A stretch of DNA of 60,000 nt from Lineus longissimus (lineage: Eukaryota; Nemertea; Pilidiophora; Heteronemertea; Lineidae), in NCBI RefSeq assembly GCF_910592395.1, contig NC_088309.1, positions 28,462,599 through 28,522,598 of the forward strand. Direction: 5' to 3'. Under the pieces are notes generated by a model. It was not told where the DNA came from, searched no databases, and saw nothing but the letters and a program-made list of their open reading frames with translations. The position numbers and the translations under genes are program-made. Shown here one piece after another: positions 1 to 11,565 of this stretch; position 1 is the stretch's first letter, and the number at the start of each line of letters is the position of its first letter.

Positions 1-1890
1 CAGCTTTTTCAAGTTATGTTTTCGGTTTCAAATTGCAAAAAAACGGAGGAGTTCTGTTTTCTTGTGAAATGGAATGTTAAAGACAGTGTTATCTCTTGCA
101 GCTGCTTTTGTTGAAGAGATTCAATGGAAAATCTGAGGCAGCTGATTCCGATTATCCTCCAGGGTAGTCGGTTAAGACTTGGAAGCTCGTAGAGATTCAA
201 ACGAAAATCAAAGACAGCAGATGATCATCGTCCTCCAAGGTAATCTGTAAAGACTTTTTAGGGTTAGGGTTAGGAGAAAAAAAAACACCTATCAGTCAGT
301 TCAACCTCTTCTTTCGTAAATCTTGAAATAACTCAGGTCTCGTGACTATGAATCGCATGATATCCATTCCCACTGGTCAGTTCACCGGTAAAAGTGAGCG
401 GATGATCGGACCATCAGATGACAACCTGCCTCCTTTTTCCAGACAATTCAATCAGACGAGAAGATGGCTCATATTATCTGAGACACATCTTGAAGGGAGA
501 ACAAATGACTAATCTACTTGGTCCGGTAATTGCCTGCGTCCAATCTGCTGTCCAGATAGACAAGGATGATGGCATTTTGAGTCTTCTTGAAACAGAATTT
601 CAGAGTGCAATTAGGCAGAGCTTACGAAGGGTATCAGAAGTTGAGGTCATTGGGAGATCGATCATCGGCATGTAAAAAGGTTAATCACGCATTACATATC
701 AGCCAAAGTTCACTTGGGATCTCTATTCGCATATAGCGACCACAGCTACATTGTGAGACTACCAAATCTTTAAACGCGATCGCCCCTGCCAGCAAAAGCG
801 TTATTAGAAAAATTAAAAATACATTATTTCAAGTTTATCTTTAATCACGCTGCTCCCAGTTGTTGGCAGATGTCATTTCTGTCATCAAATCGACTTTAAA
901 TGATATTAATTCCATAAATGAATGGCCTATCTGCCAGATTCTTGAAATATTCTCCTTATTTATGATCCGATGGGAATCATGCTAGATTTGATTAAACGTG
1001 TTGTAAGTTAGATAAAAATGACAGTTCCGGTGTTGGTAGATTTTGTGAAATATTTAAGTTGATTAAGATGACGTTTTTGAGAATACACTTGCCTTGGACG
1101 TCTAAACTGGTTGATAGTTTATGGTATTGGAATGACAGGTTTATGAATACACAAGTTGTACGATATCCCTCTAAACAAATTTAAAGAATGCTTTGCTTAA
1201 AGGGCAGTGATGGCTTAAATCATTAGCGAAATACATAAACTAATCCGAGAGACATTGTGGCATTTTGGTTTGCACGGCTGCGTGTTGGTGACCAAGGCCA
1301 AGTTCGGCAGGAAGAACCAACTCCAATCTTAAGGCAACAATGCCTGAATAAAGGTCAAAGTGATAACTTCTGCATCATTGGTGTACAAAACATCAGAAAC
1401 TGATGAATGTAACATCGTACTTTTGGTGTCTGCACTAACTCTGGTCAACATGTTGCCAACAGTGTTTAAAGGTTGAGGATTGTAAGGTTGCTTTTGCTTT
1501 TGTGGGCTGCATTTAGAGCATAGAATACTCAGTCCCAGACAGGTAGTAATGAACTGGAAATACGGACGTTCATCCTGCCTTACCTTCGCTTCACTTATTG
1601 AACATACGTGACAATGCATTCTTTGATTCGCTTCCGCTGTGATGATCGATCGTGCTGGCGATACTGGTATCAGCTTTCATGGCATCAGTTATCACAAGTC
1701 AGTGATCACGATCACGGTGCTCCAACACCCCGAGGTCTGACCATGAATACAATAACCAATTACCCACTTTATGCTTCAACTTGTTTTTGAGAAGGATGAG
1801 GCGTCCGCGAGCGTTATGACTCCAATTTCCAAATAATACTGATGATAAGTTGCAAAGCTGCTTCGCCAGTCATCTTGATATTATCTCGAG
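1..1890. other. No supported gene
   Basis: Every frame is broken into short ORFs with no recognisable domain and no coherent splice structure. At about 116-262 two diverged copies of a roughly 76-bp segment lie in tandem; both contain GAGATTCAA, CCTCCA and AAGACTT in the same order. A short telomere-like tract follows at 258-274. I see nothing else here. Confidence 0.55.
258..274 (+). repeat. Short interstitial TTAGGG repeat
   Basis: TTAGGG occurs twice in a row followed by TTAGG, 17 bp in total. This is the common metazoan telomere unit in an internal position. So short a run can arise by chance or by repair, and it does not mark a chromosome end. Confidence 0.5.
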
Positions 1891-2014
1891 ATAATAAGTC
1901 CATCGATCGAAATATTTCCTAAAACATTTTTCATGTTGAAAATGATTTTTTTTCAACAAGATTTTTTCAACATGATTTTTTTTCAGGAAATATCTCGATC
2001 GAATGACTTATGAT
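1891..2014. mobile_element. AT-rich foldback (MITE-like) element
   Basis: Arms of about 30 bp at 1891-1920 and 1985-2014 are inverted copies with roughly four mismatches; both include TCGATCGA and ATATTTCCT/AGGAAATAT. The loop is T-rich and folds again: CATGTTGAAAA near 1933 pairs with TTTTCAACATG near 1967. A perfect 18-bp palindrome centred on CTCGAG (1879-1896) overlaps the left arm. There is no coding capacity and no clear target-site duplication, so the superfamily is not assigned. It could be a non-autonomous DNA transposon relic or a local palindrome made by template switching. Confidence 0.55.
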
Positions 2015-5000
2015 GTCGATCGGTGGTGACGAAATAGCCAAAGCAAGTAAAGCAGGGACACTCTGAAAGAAGACCTCCGATGCCCTCATTACAGCATTCA
2101 ATAGGGTCGTGTTTGCCTTCGATGTCTTCCTTCAAACCCGCGTTGAAACCAATACTGCCTCATTAGATTAGCCTTATTATAAGATGGCCCCAGGACCTTC
2201 CTTTCATCTCATTCCCCAATTAATCAACCAAGACTACAGGGCCCATTAACAGTTTACACTATCCTTTCTGCTCCGAGAGATGTAGCTTGACGACTCGTAG
2301 CCTTGCCGCCCAGGCAGGTATTCTTGCCAAAACAATGCAAGATCCTTATACATATGGTATGGAATCCTTATCTCATGTGATCTGAAGTGCAGACCTGCCC
2401 ACAACGGCCTCACTACGCGGACAGACGTGTAACTGGCAGTAGGTGAGATGACGAAAATCACCACGTTTTCACGTTTTGAAGGTGACCGCCAAGAACCCAT
2501 GGACTGATTGGACAAAACGATACGTTCTAGCCGCGTGGTAGTCATTGGTTGGTGATCAGTGGTTGGTCAATTATGAATGTTTGCCTTCAGCCAGTCAAGC
2601 CCTCCTAGTGAAAGAACCCTATCAACTATTTTCCGTCCCAACACTCTTCTACAACAATCCGTCATCATAATATACCATCGGCTTATTGTGGAGTACCTCG
2701 TCTGCCTCAGTTACCACTAATACGGACCTCACAATCAATGTTTCCATAGATTGAATACGGACACTGTCCCTTTAAGATTTATATTGCGAGAAATAATCAA
2801 GCTATCACGCCATGGTCCACCAGTGGGATGACAATATAGTTGTTTCAGGAGGCAATCCTTTATTATGGAGAGTATTAACCAAATTACCAGTGTGTGTTCA
2901 TAGAATATTGAGAGATGGATGTGAGATGGTCGTGCCAGAAAACAAAAACAAGAGTTCACACTTAGTAAGCAAGCAACACTCTTAATCATTAACCCGTAGG
3001 TTTTCGGTTGTTGCACTCTCTATGCTGTCCGCTGCTCACACCTCAGCTTGACAAGACCAATTATGATGTCACACACCTCGCGGAAGGGATCACCACCGGC
3101 TCTATCCTCCCTACTTTGCCAGTAACTATGACAGATCGATCCCAAGCCTAAGATCAAGTCTTTTATAGCATTGGATTCAATTGAAATTGCTTCGAATAGC
3201 TTGATACATTTACTTGAGCCGTAAGTGTTTCCTTTCCCTAATAAATACATTCCTTGGACTAATGAAGACAGAGTGTTTTTCTTTCTTAGACTCGCTCAAC
3301 CTGCCTTGCTGGGGCTCTGAGAAGCAGTAGTAAAGAAGTTTAAGGGATTTCGTATAGCACTCCCAGCGAATAGAAACGGAACATGCAAGGAAACCTAACG
3401 GAAATGAGTTCTACAGAAACTGCTTCCAAAAAAACTGAAAAGCTAATATGGTAACACGACGTAAGTTGTCGTTTCACACACGTCGCACGTTCAGTTCTTT
3501 CTGAACATGCCCCTGCTGTTCAGAGCTCGATTATCACACGGTAAGTTCGGTTCTTCTGACATTTACCTTCTGTAGTAGGCTATTCTGGAACTGTTATCAC
3601 TGTAAGCTGGAGGCTACAATAGCTAGAGGAAGGAAACAAGACAGACCAAAGAAAACGGGCGGATGGACAACATAAAGTACACCATCTCGGGCGACCAACC
3701 ACGGTCAGCTGGAAGGCTGAAAACGCCGCTACCAGCTGTCATGACTCTGCTTCCATCACAAGTCAGCCACTTGAGTGAGTGTGAAACTTGGTATGCCAGT
3801 CATGAACCATCGACGCTACGCATCTTTCCTTAATGCTGCGCCAAGAAGAGGTAACAATCATATCTATCGCATCATTACCCCTGCTGACCCTCACGATTGA
3901 GGCCAGTCCGTGAGAAGCCTAATCATTGTACCAGCAGTGTATCACCAATTAGACGAAAACAACATCACGAACCTCATCGTGCCAATGCCGTCATTATCAG
4001 TCGCGTCGAGTATTGCTTCCATTGATCTTTCTAAGGGTCGGACAAACGACTAGAGAATCAGATGATCAAATGTTGCATCACACGATTGTGAAAGTTTATA
4101 ACAAAAACAAGCTTAGGTTGATAGCGGATGAGATGGTTGCATTTTTTACGAAACGAAACCGTCCCTTCAACCAATGCTTCGGTCATTACACCGCGCAGGT
4201 TCTGGATCGCACCTAGTAACCAACCTAAACTTTACGATCACACGTTGGTTTAGGTGGAATCTGGCCAAGAAGCAGAGCAGCACAATCAAATGTCAACCAC
4301 GTCTGTTCAACTATCCATCCACAGTAAGCCAGTTTACTGCTTCCTGAATTGGATATCTCTGCAGGCAGCTTGAGTTGCTAATTATGTTACTGTCTATACG
4401 GCTGGGACCATGCCCATATTAGCAATGACACACCAGGAAAGCCGCCAACGTCACACTATGCAGTAAGAAGTCGATACGGGCTTCTAATACACAGACACCG
4501 CACGTCCGTATTTAAGAAGCTTTCAGGTTGGCTTCAACACCAACATGCCTGGGGAACACTTGGTTTATTCTCTCATTAATCAAACAAACTTGACACGAAT
4601 CGGATGCGCAATCAATTTATAACATTATGAGTAGACTTGACGTTGTTACGAGGATCAGGACAATATTCAGATCTTGTCCTTCAGAGACGCGCCGATTCAA
4701 TTGACCGCGCTGATTACTAGTAGTTTAGACCTGCAGCTGATCAATCCTTAGTAACTATACTCTAAGATCCATCTGATCCATCTGATCTGAGCTAAGTGTA
4801 AAATTGGCTCGAAGTCTGTCGTTAATGGTTGAGCCAACTCCTTGGTGACAGCACATTGCCTTCCCATCGATCGGTAGACAGGTTTAGCTTGTAAGACTCC
4901 TTTATAAGAAACCAGTTTGATAAAGAATAGCAATTCAAGATGATGAAAATGTTCCAGTGCACAACAAGTACTATTTCCCCATTCTCTACTTTACGATACT

Positions 5001-8000
5001 GTTACTTTTATCTTGATCACTAGAAAACGAATGAATACTTACAGAGACCCAGAACAGTCATATCTCGCCACTTCAAGCGATCTACGCAACTCTAGATGGT
5101 TTCCACCGTCGTAAGATTTCCCGATAAGAACTCATATAGGCAAAAAGATGATTTGCCGCAGTCAAAGTAGTAATTTGGTGCAGTCAGAAAGACTATTTGC
5201 TGCAATCAGATAGCTATCAAAATGATAAATTGATAGTGTGTCCTTAGCCACACAGATATAAGCACTTATCTGATACAAGCTCGGTCACTTAACTAATTGA
5301 ATGATACGATGCAAGACGGGTGGTAGTGCCATTTCGTCCATGCGCGAGTTGGTGTCGTGGAGAGGGTTTTAGAAGAAGCCACGGGAAAGAGGCAGAGAGG
5401 ACGCGTCCTTTTACCAATGATTGGAGGATTACTTACCCTGTTGCATCCTTATCCCAGTCTGGTGATATATAGCTTTGGGATGTATTGTTGATTGCGTTCG
5501 GGGAAGCAGTGGAACATTTATCCATTGAGCGATTGCATGAATGGATTTGACACCAATTACAAGCAGCGGGTGTAATTCTGTATGCCTGGCGAGGTGTCAA
5601 TGCTTAACCTGACAAAACTAATATAACAGCAACGTTCATCCTGCGACAGCAATGTCAGCATTATTTGAGCATCATGTAATATCACGCTCGCATTCGAGCT
5701 ATCATCCGCGCCTGCAAGGAACTGGTCCATCTTGTGAATACGTCGGCTCGCATTCTTCAATAGCTGACATTGCCAAATCGATTGACCAGCGTTCCCCCGA
5801 ACGATAACAGGTCACAGTAGTTCGATTAAAGACAGATTTACCAAACGACAATATTGAGGTTTGCTCGTTTACTCAGCTGATTGTTTACTGATGATATGTC
5901 ACGTACAATATGATCTTAGCCTATCCTCCTATCGTCTGTCTACCTCTGAACGTCAGGCCTGTCTCAACGACATCATTACTCCCCTTGTTGCAGTAGAAAG
6001 TTGTAATGGTATCATCATGGACATTGGTTCAGAATGCCCAGAGCAAATATCCCAACGAATACAAGACTAATTGACAATCTCTGCAGGAAATTGGTAAGGT
6101 TTAATCAGTCTGATGAAAAACGCCGGCAGCTTTGGAAAGGACACTGCGGTTCCTCAGACACACGGCGACCACGACTAGTATGTATGATCTTGAACCAGGG
6201 TACTCCTATGTGACACACCAAGTATTGCCAAGAGTTACCTAATTGCGTCAATTGACACATGTTACATAGTCTATATGCCGACCTTGCAAGTCACAATCAT
6301 TTTCTTGATCATCTGGTAGAAGAAATTGAACGGACTGAATTGGATCCGCATCTGTCTTCATCAATAAAAACGCTTCGTTCTTTCTGTTAATTAATATTTT
6401 TGAATAATCTCCAAATTGCCTGAGTAATCAACATCAAAGGCTCATTCACCTTTATCATGTTATTCCTTAGAGTAATCAGCTGCTCAATAATTTATTGGAC
6501 AGTTTCCATTTTGAAATTGAACTTATCCAGTCTCCTTTATGCAAACTCAAAGATAATTGAAATGTTGAAGTACGAAAACATCAATTGAGTTTTGTAAACT
6601 GCAGATGAAATTATTAGCGTTTGGAATAAGAACCATGCTTTACATGCACAGTCGGTGGTACCTTATTACAAAAACATTCTGGTGAATCGAATTAGGTACA
6701 AGTAAATTGACTTGGATTGACTCTGTGTGAACCCCATTTGGTACTGGTAAATGTTGCTGATGATGCTCAAAGCAAAAGGGTGAAAACATACGATCAGTAA
6801 TGAAGATTAATACAGTGGGAAGAACCGAGTAGTATAATCAGTTTCAGTAAACGACAGAAAGATGAAAAACTGAATGAGATTAAACTTGATGGTGGGAACT
6901 GACTGTGAATAGCGCCTGGCTTTCCCTTTGACATCGTGTTCTCATTAAAAGTTCTAAAATATAGTATTCGGTGCGACTGGAATTGATCTTCGGTTGGATG
7001 ACAACAACAGGCACCATTATCTCTTAATCTTTAAAAGCTAGCATTGACATCAAAAGTCGTGGTTCTGGTCTGGCCATGAAATCTGTTGAATTCTCGCTGT
7101 GAGAGGGAACCGGCGCCAAATATTGTTGACCGACTTCGTTGAAAGCAAAATAACCGCGTGAGGTTCATGCTAAATAAGAACATTGATTTAGCAAGATAAG
7201 ACCAAACACCAAGATAAGACCAAAGAAAAAATGTTTTGTTTTTAACATCAGCAACGTTCATTAGCGTTTACTTCCCATTTTGAGCCGTGAAATCGTATCA
7301 AAATAGGAGATTACGACGTAAATGTGTGACTTTGTTCCTCGTCCTCATTTCCTCCAAAAAGCTCCACTGAACAGTGCTAATCACTTTAACTATACGGTGG
7401 GTGTTTTCGATCTAAAGGAAAGTGCTGGAAGTACTCACAACCGTGTTAAGAATTTCAAAGTTAAGCCGTGTTCTCGCCATTGAATCATTTGATCACCATC
7501 CCGTAAAGATGTTAAGTACAGTTTTTTAACAGCATCAATAACAACGCTCCTACTTAGCTGGGTGTAATTAATGTCCTTAACAAAACCATTTAAACATCTT
7601 TTCCACTAATGACTTTCCTCATGAATTTGCATGAAGGCCAACTTGGTAATGATCTCTCAAAAAGTAGATGGTCTTCGTCAGATGTGTAATTTACTGAAAA
7701 ATACGAGGTCCATGTATCTTGAATAACGGTTAGAATTAAAATGGCATGATTAAAAGTGACAGTTCAAAAAGCCTCTATTTACCGTTAGCTCGAAGTCTCG
7801 CCAATGATGGCTTTCATGGCGAGGATGATTTATAAACTGAAGAGGAATGCTAAGAGGACACAATGGGTGAGCGTTGTTTTTGCAGTCAACATCATTCCGT
7901 TATTTAAATTGCATTCAACATTCCAAATGGATTCTAGCTCGACCATAAAATATTCTAAGACAGGTTTTTATTTGGCTCATCGACATGGCCGCAATGAAAA

Positions 8001-8212
8001 GAACGAAGAATAAATGCATATTGATAAGGGGAATCCTCACGACTCAAGAAGTCCGCGAACTGATGTACTCTAAGAGCGAATAGAAGTACATGTACCTTAT
8101 TTTTAGGGGAAGAAAACTTGAATAAGCATGATGGAATGGAAGAGGAAACCTCACACATGGAGTGGAAAAACACTAAAACGAGAATTTCATTATTGTGATT
8201 TTCTTACGACCG
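2015..8212. other. No supported gene
   Basis: Only short, unrelated ORFs on both strands, none with a domain, conserved motif or convincing splice context. Near 5150-5215 there is a loose three-copy motif of about 27 bp (ATTTG, then GCAGTCA or GCAATCA). No other repeat or regulatory structure stood out. Confidence 0.5.
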
Positions 8213-8278
8213 GTGTAATGTTTTTGAGTGTTTCTGTTTTTGAGTGTTTCCCCTCATTGTTTGGGAACGCTCAAAAAT
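8211..8278. repeat. Imperfect hairpin with dispersed terminal motif
   Basis: TTTTTGAGTGTTT is repeated in tandem. The second copy pairs with GGGAACGCTCAAAAA (to 8278), giving a roughly 15-bp imperfect stem. The outer motif GGTGTAATGTTTTTGAGTG recurs in inverted orientation near 44313-44334 with one mismatch over about 22 bp. That suggests a dispersed repeat family, probably an element terminus. No full-length element is delimited. Confidence 0.4.
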
Positions 8279-9035
8279 AGATTGACAAGTTTTTCTGTGT
8301 ATCCCCCCTATTGAAAAGTCGTGGTCTCTCTAGCTGCCTATTGTTTGGAAACACTGACACATGGGAAACAACCACAGATGTTACACCGGGTTGCGTGGTC
8401 AGTCTAATATTTCAAGTCACCACCAGTCGTCAGGGGGCACTAACTCGATCCAGCTCGATATACCACCTGGCTAATAAAAAACTAGTAACCAAGTTATTGA
8501 AAACTACTCATGACTGCTTACCGACGTATTGGTCAAGCTCCCAACTAACTTAGTTTCATCGTACTCAGATAAAGTTAAATAACGTCAACGCATTTGATCA
8601 TTACGAGTCGTAACTAGATTAGTTCTGTCAGATAATACTTAAGGCTTCATCCGTCATCGGAGATCGTTATAGAAGGAACATACCCTACAAGGCAGCGGTT
8701 CATTAAGTCCGTCATTCTAAAGTCGTTTCATCTGTAAATGACAGTGGTTCCGCCAAGTACCGGTAAGCCAGACATTAGAATGCTCGGCATACGGTAATCG
8801 TCCCAATGAGATCATATCGAATAAGGCTACCATACTGCAATGAGCTCAAGGCAACTGTAATTGCTCATCTAGCATGTTTAGACTGGGACAGTGCAAGACT
8901 GGGACCATGACTGAACAGGATCAAACATGATGTAAATAACATAACCTCACAAACTCCGAAAAGTACTTAACATGGATTACAATACCCTTGTTAGGTCAGG
9001 AATGTTGCACCGCAATACTTCAAGCCCGTTTCGTT
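8279..9035. other. No supported gene
   Basis: Ordinary AT-leaning sequence between the hairpin repeat and the 29-bp minisatellite. It has an 80-codon ORF with no recognisable features. I see nothing else. Confidence 0.5.
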
Positions 9036-9443
9036 CAGTAGCCACCACTGCGGCTGACAGTCAACAGTAGCCACCACTGCGGCTGACGGCCACCACTGCG
9101 GCTGACAGTCAACAGTAGCCACCACTGCGGCTGACAGTCAACAGTGGCCACCACTGCGGCTGACAGTCAACAGTGGCCACCACTGCGGCTGACAGTCAAC
9201 AGTGGCCACCACTGCGGCTGACAGTCAACAGTGGCCACCACTGCGGCTGACAGTCAACAGTGGCCGCCACTGCGGCTGACAGTCAACAGTGGCCACCACC
9301 ATTGGGGTGACAGCCCGTTACGTTCAGTGGCCACCACTGCGGCTGACAGTCAACAGTGGCCGCCACTGCGGCTGACAGTCAACAGTGGCGGCCACTGCGG
9401 CTGACAGTCAACAGTGGCCACCACTGCGGCTGACAGCCAACAG
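9036..9443. repeat. 29-bp minisatellite, about 14 units
   Basis: A GC-rich unit of 29 bp (CAGTGGCCACCACTGCGG followed by CTGACAGTCAA) is repeated head-to-tail with point variants such as GCCGCC for GCCACC. Each unit contains the palindrome GTGGCCAC. The left flank CCCGTTTCGTTCAGT reappears inside the array at about 9315 with one mismatch, so the array grew partly by duplicating a block that included its own edge. There are no unique spacers, so it is not a CRISPR. Length is expected to vary between individuals. Confidence 0.9.
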
Positions 9444-11319
9444 TTACTTGAATCGGCTACCATATTCTAATAAAGCTACTTGATGACTATAGTTGATGCT
9501 TCTGCAGAACAACCTAACCAACCATTAGTCGTATTGCAACGGGAGGATAATCCCAGCGGAGTGATCACAACAAATTTAATTAAGAGCAAATTTCAGAGAA
9601 ACCACATTCAATTACCTGAACAGCCACAGGCACACCTACATGTACTTTCAATGGCATCTCTGATCCATAACAAAGCAATCGTTGCCAAGCGTCTGACAAC
9701 TGTCAATATGCATGAGGGAAATGACAGATATTTTCAATTTCAATTCCATTTGCTCGGTAAAGACGCAGAAGACGCCGATGGGAACAGTAAGAAACGAACT
9801 ATACTTCATCGTTCGTAGCTCTTCGTAAAGTTTGCAAAACCTGCCAAATACCATCATTTGTCTATTAGGGTCGAAGGAGGTTAATGATAGCCGCAAGACG
9901 GTTACCAGAACAGTACTCTCCACTGCCCAAAGTTCGAATTGCGTCGTTCACGAGGAGGATTAGAAGGGTAATGAGACTTTCATTGCCATTAACGACTGGT
10001 AATCGCTGATTGTTCTGTTGGACCGAGTTCAGGGCATGTTACTCAAACACTGAGTTGTAATTATCCAGCCCAGCAAGATCCAATGACGGACATAGGTTCT
10101 GTGTCACAACAAGAATTCACCCTTGTTAATCTCTGAATTCAGGTATAAAGAAGCCCCCACTTAATCAAATAAAAATCTTCAACGCTGACTCAAATTGGCA
10201 GATACAGCTCTTCCCAAATAAGCTGAATTTCAGGCTATATTGTCAAACCAGACGTAAATTAATCTCCCTCACCGGTTCAGCCACACTATATTACTGTTTT
10301 AGGATGACATTCGACCCGACGCCAATATGGATGGTGTTCTATGAAGCATCTTAAGTCAAACAAACTTTCCTTAGCTGCGCTAAAATGACTGTTTACGTTG
10401 GTGCCACCAGCCCGAATCAAGGGAGGGTACACTGATTACTTTCTGTTTGAAATGGGATTTCTAGAGGCAGCAACATTTATCATTGTTGGCATAACACAGT
10501 CGTCTGACTGCTTCATCCTTATAAGAAATACTTTGATCAATGTGGATCTTTGTGATCTACCTCCATCTAATTGACTGGTCAACCATGAACCAATAACGTG
10601 ATGTCTTCGACATTTACTGACTCCTTGCCAAGCTAAGTGATGAAAAGTTACTGTCATTTTAGCAACGCAATTTTTGAAAGTAACACACCCGCTAAATTAG
10701 GTTTCTTCGTGATAATATTGAATAGATGGGTACTTCAGCGACGGTATTGCTGCCGAATGACCTTGAAAACAGATTCTGAGAGGACATTGATAAGGAGATC
10801 TCCAGAATCTGATAACGGAGGAATGAAAAGAATAGAAATTGGTCGGACAGGACTTCGCCTAAGTTCATCATACGTCTCCTTTTCATCAAAATGATAAACT
10901 AAACATACCATCTATGACACTTCACATGTGACTCAGTTTAGACTAGCTTTTGACATTTCCCAGTCTGTTACATTCCCGGCCAGTAGTGCTTTTTCTGGTT
11001 TCTGGATCAATAGTAACAGTTTACTAACAATGAAAATGTTCAACTGATTGTGTTGATTTTCAGATCCATTGCGTTTGACTGAGTGTATATCAATATTTCA
11101 TCAGAACACAAAATACAATTCCTGCAGCTTAAGTGCCCACATTTGTAAATACAATTGTGTTTCATTCAATTTCGTGCAATCAACAGTTGCATTGAAGTGC
11201 CAATATCTGTCAATGGTACAGGGACATATTTAATTAAAGGTTTTGATTGTATCGCTAGAAGCGAACTTGCCATATCCGAGGTGAATGCTGACGTGCAAAA
11301 CAAGCTTGCAACACCCATT
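9444..11319. other. No supported gene
   Basis: A 112-codon ORF at 9480-9818 (+) begins just after the minisatellite, but it has no recognised domain, is glutamine- and histidine-rich in a low-complexity way, and overlaps an antisense ORF of similar length. I do not call it. No other structure was noticed. Confidence 0.45.
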
Positions 11320-11565
11320 CTCAATATCTCCTCAAAATCACACGCTGTGATCAATACATGTAGTTTCCACCGGTGATGCAGAATCCAACAGTTCTTATTT
11401 CTCAATATCTCCTCAAAATCACACGCTGTGATCAATCCATATAGTTTCCACCGGTGATGCAGATCGAATCCAACAGTTCTTATTTCTCAATATCTCCTCA
11501 AAATCACACGCTGTGATCAATATATCATGTTTCCACCGGTGATGCAGAATCCAACAGTTCTTATC
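11320..11565. repeat. Three-copy tandem repeat, period 81-85 bp
   Basis: Three copies begin CTCAATATCTCC at 11320, 11401 and 11486. Each runs through CACACGCTGTGATCAAT, TTTCCACCGGTGATGCAG and TCCAACAGTTCTTAT. Small indels (ATCG inserted in copy 2) explain the uneven period. The CACACGCTGTG segment is nearly palindromic. The repeat keeps a long reading frame open on the minus strand, which is an artefact of repetition and not a gene. Confidence 0.88.

Noticed and set aside
258-274. Telomere or chromosome end
   Set aside because: Fewer than three TTAGGG units, surrounded by ordinary sequence.
9036-9443. CRISPR-like array
   Set aside because: Units are contiguous tandem copies without unique spacers, in an animal genome with introns.
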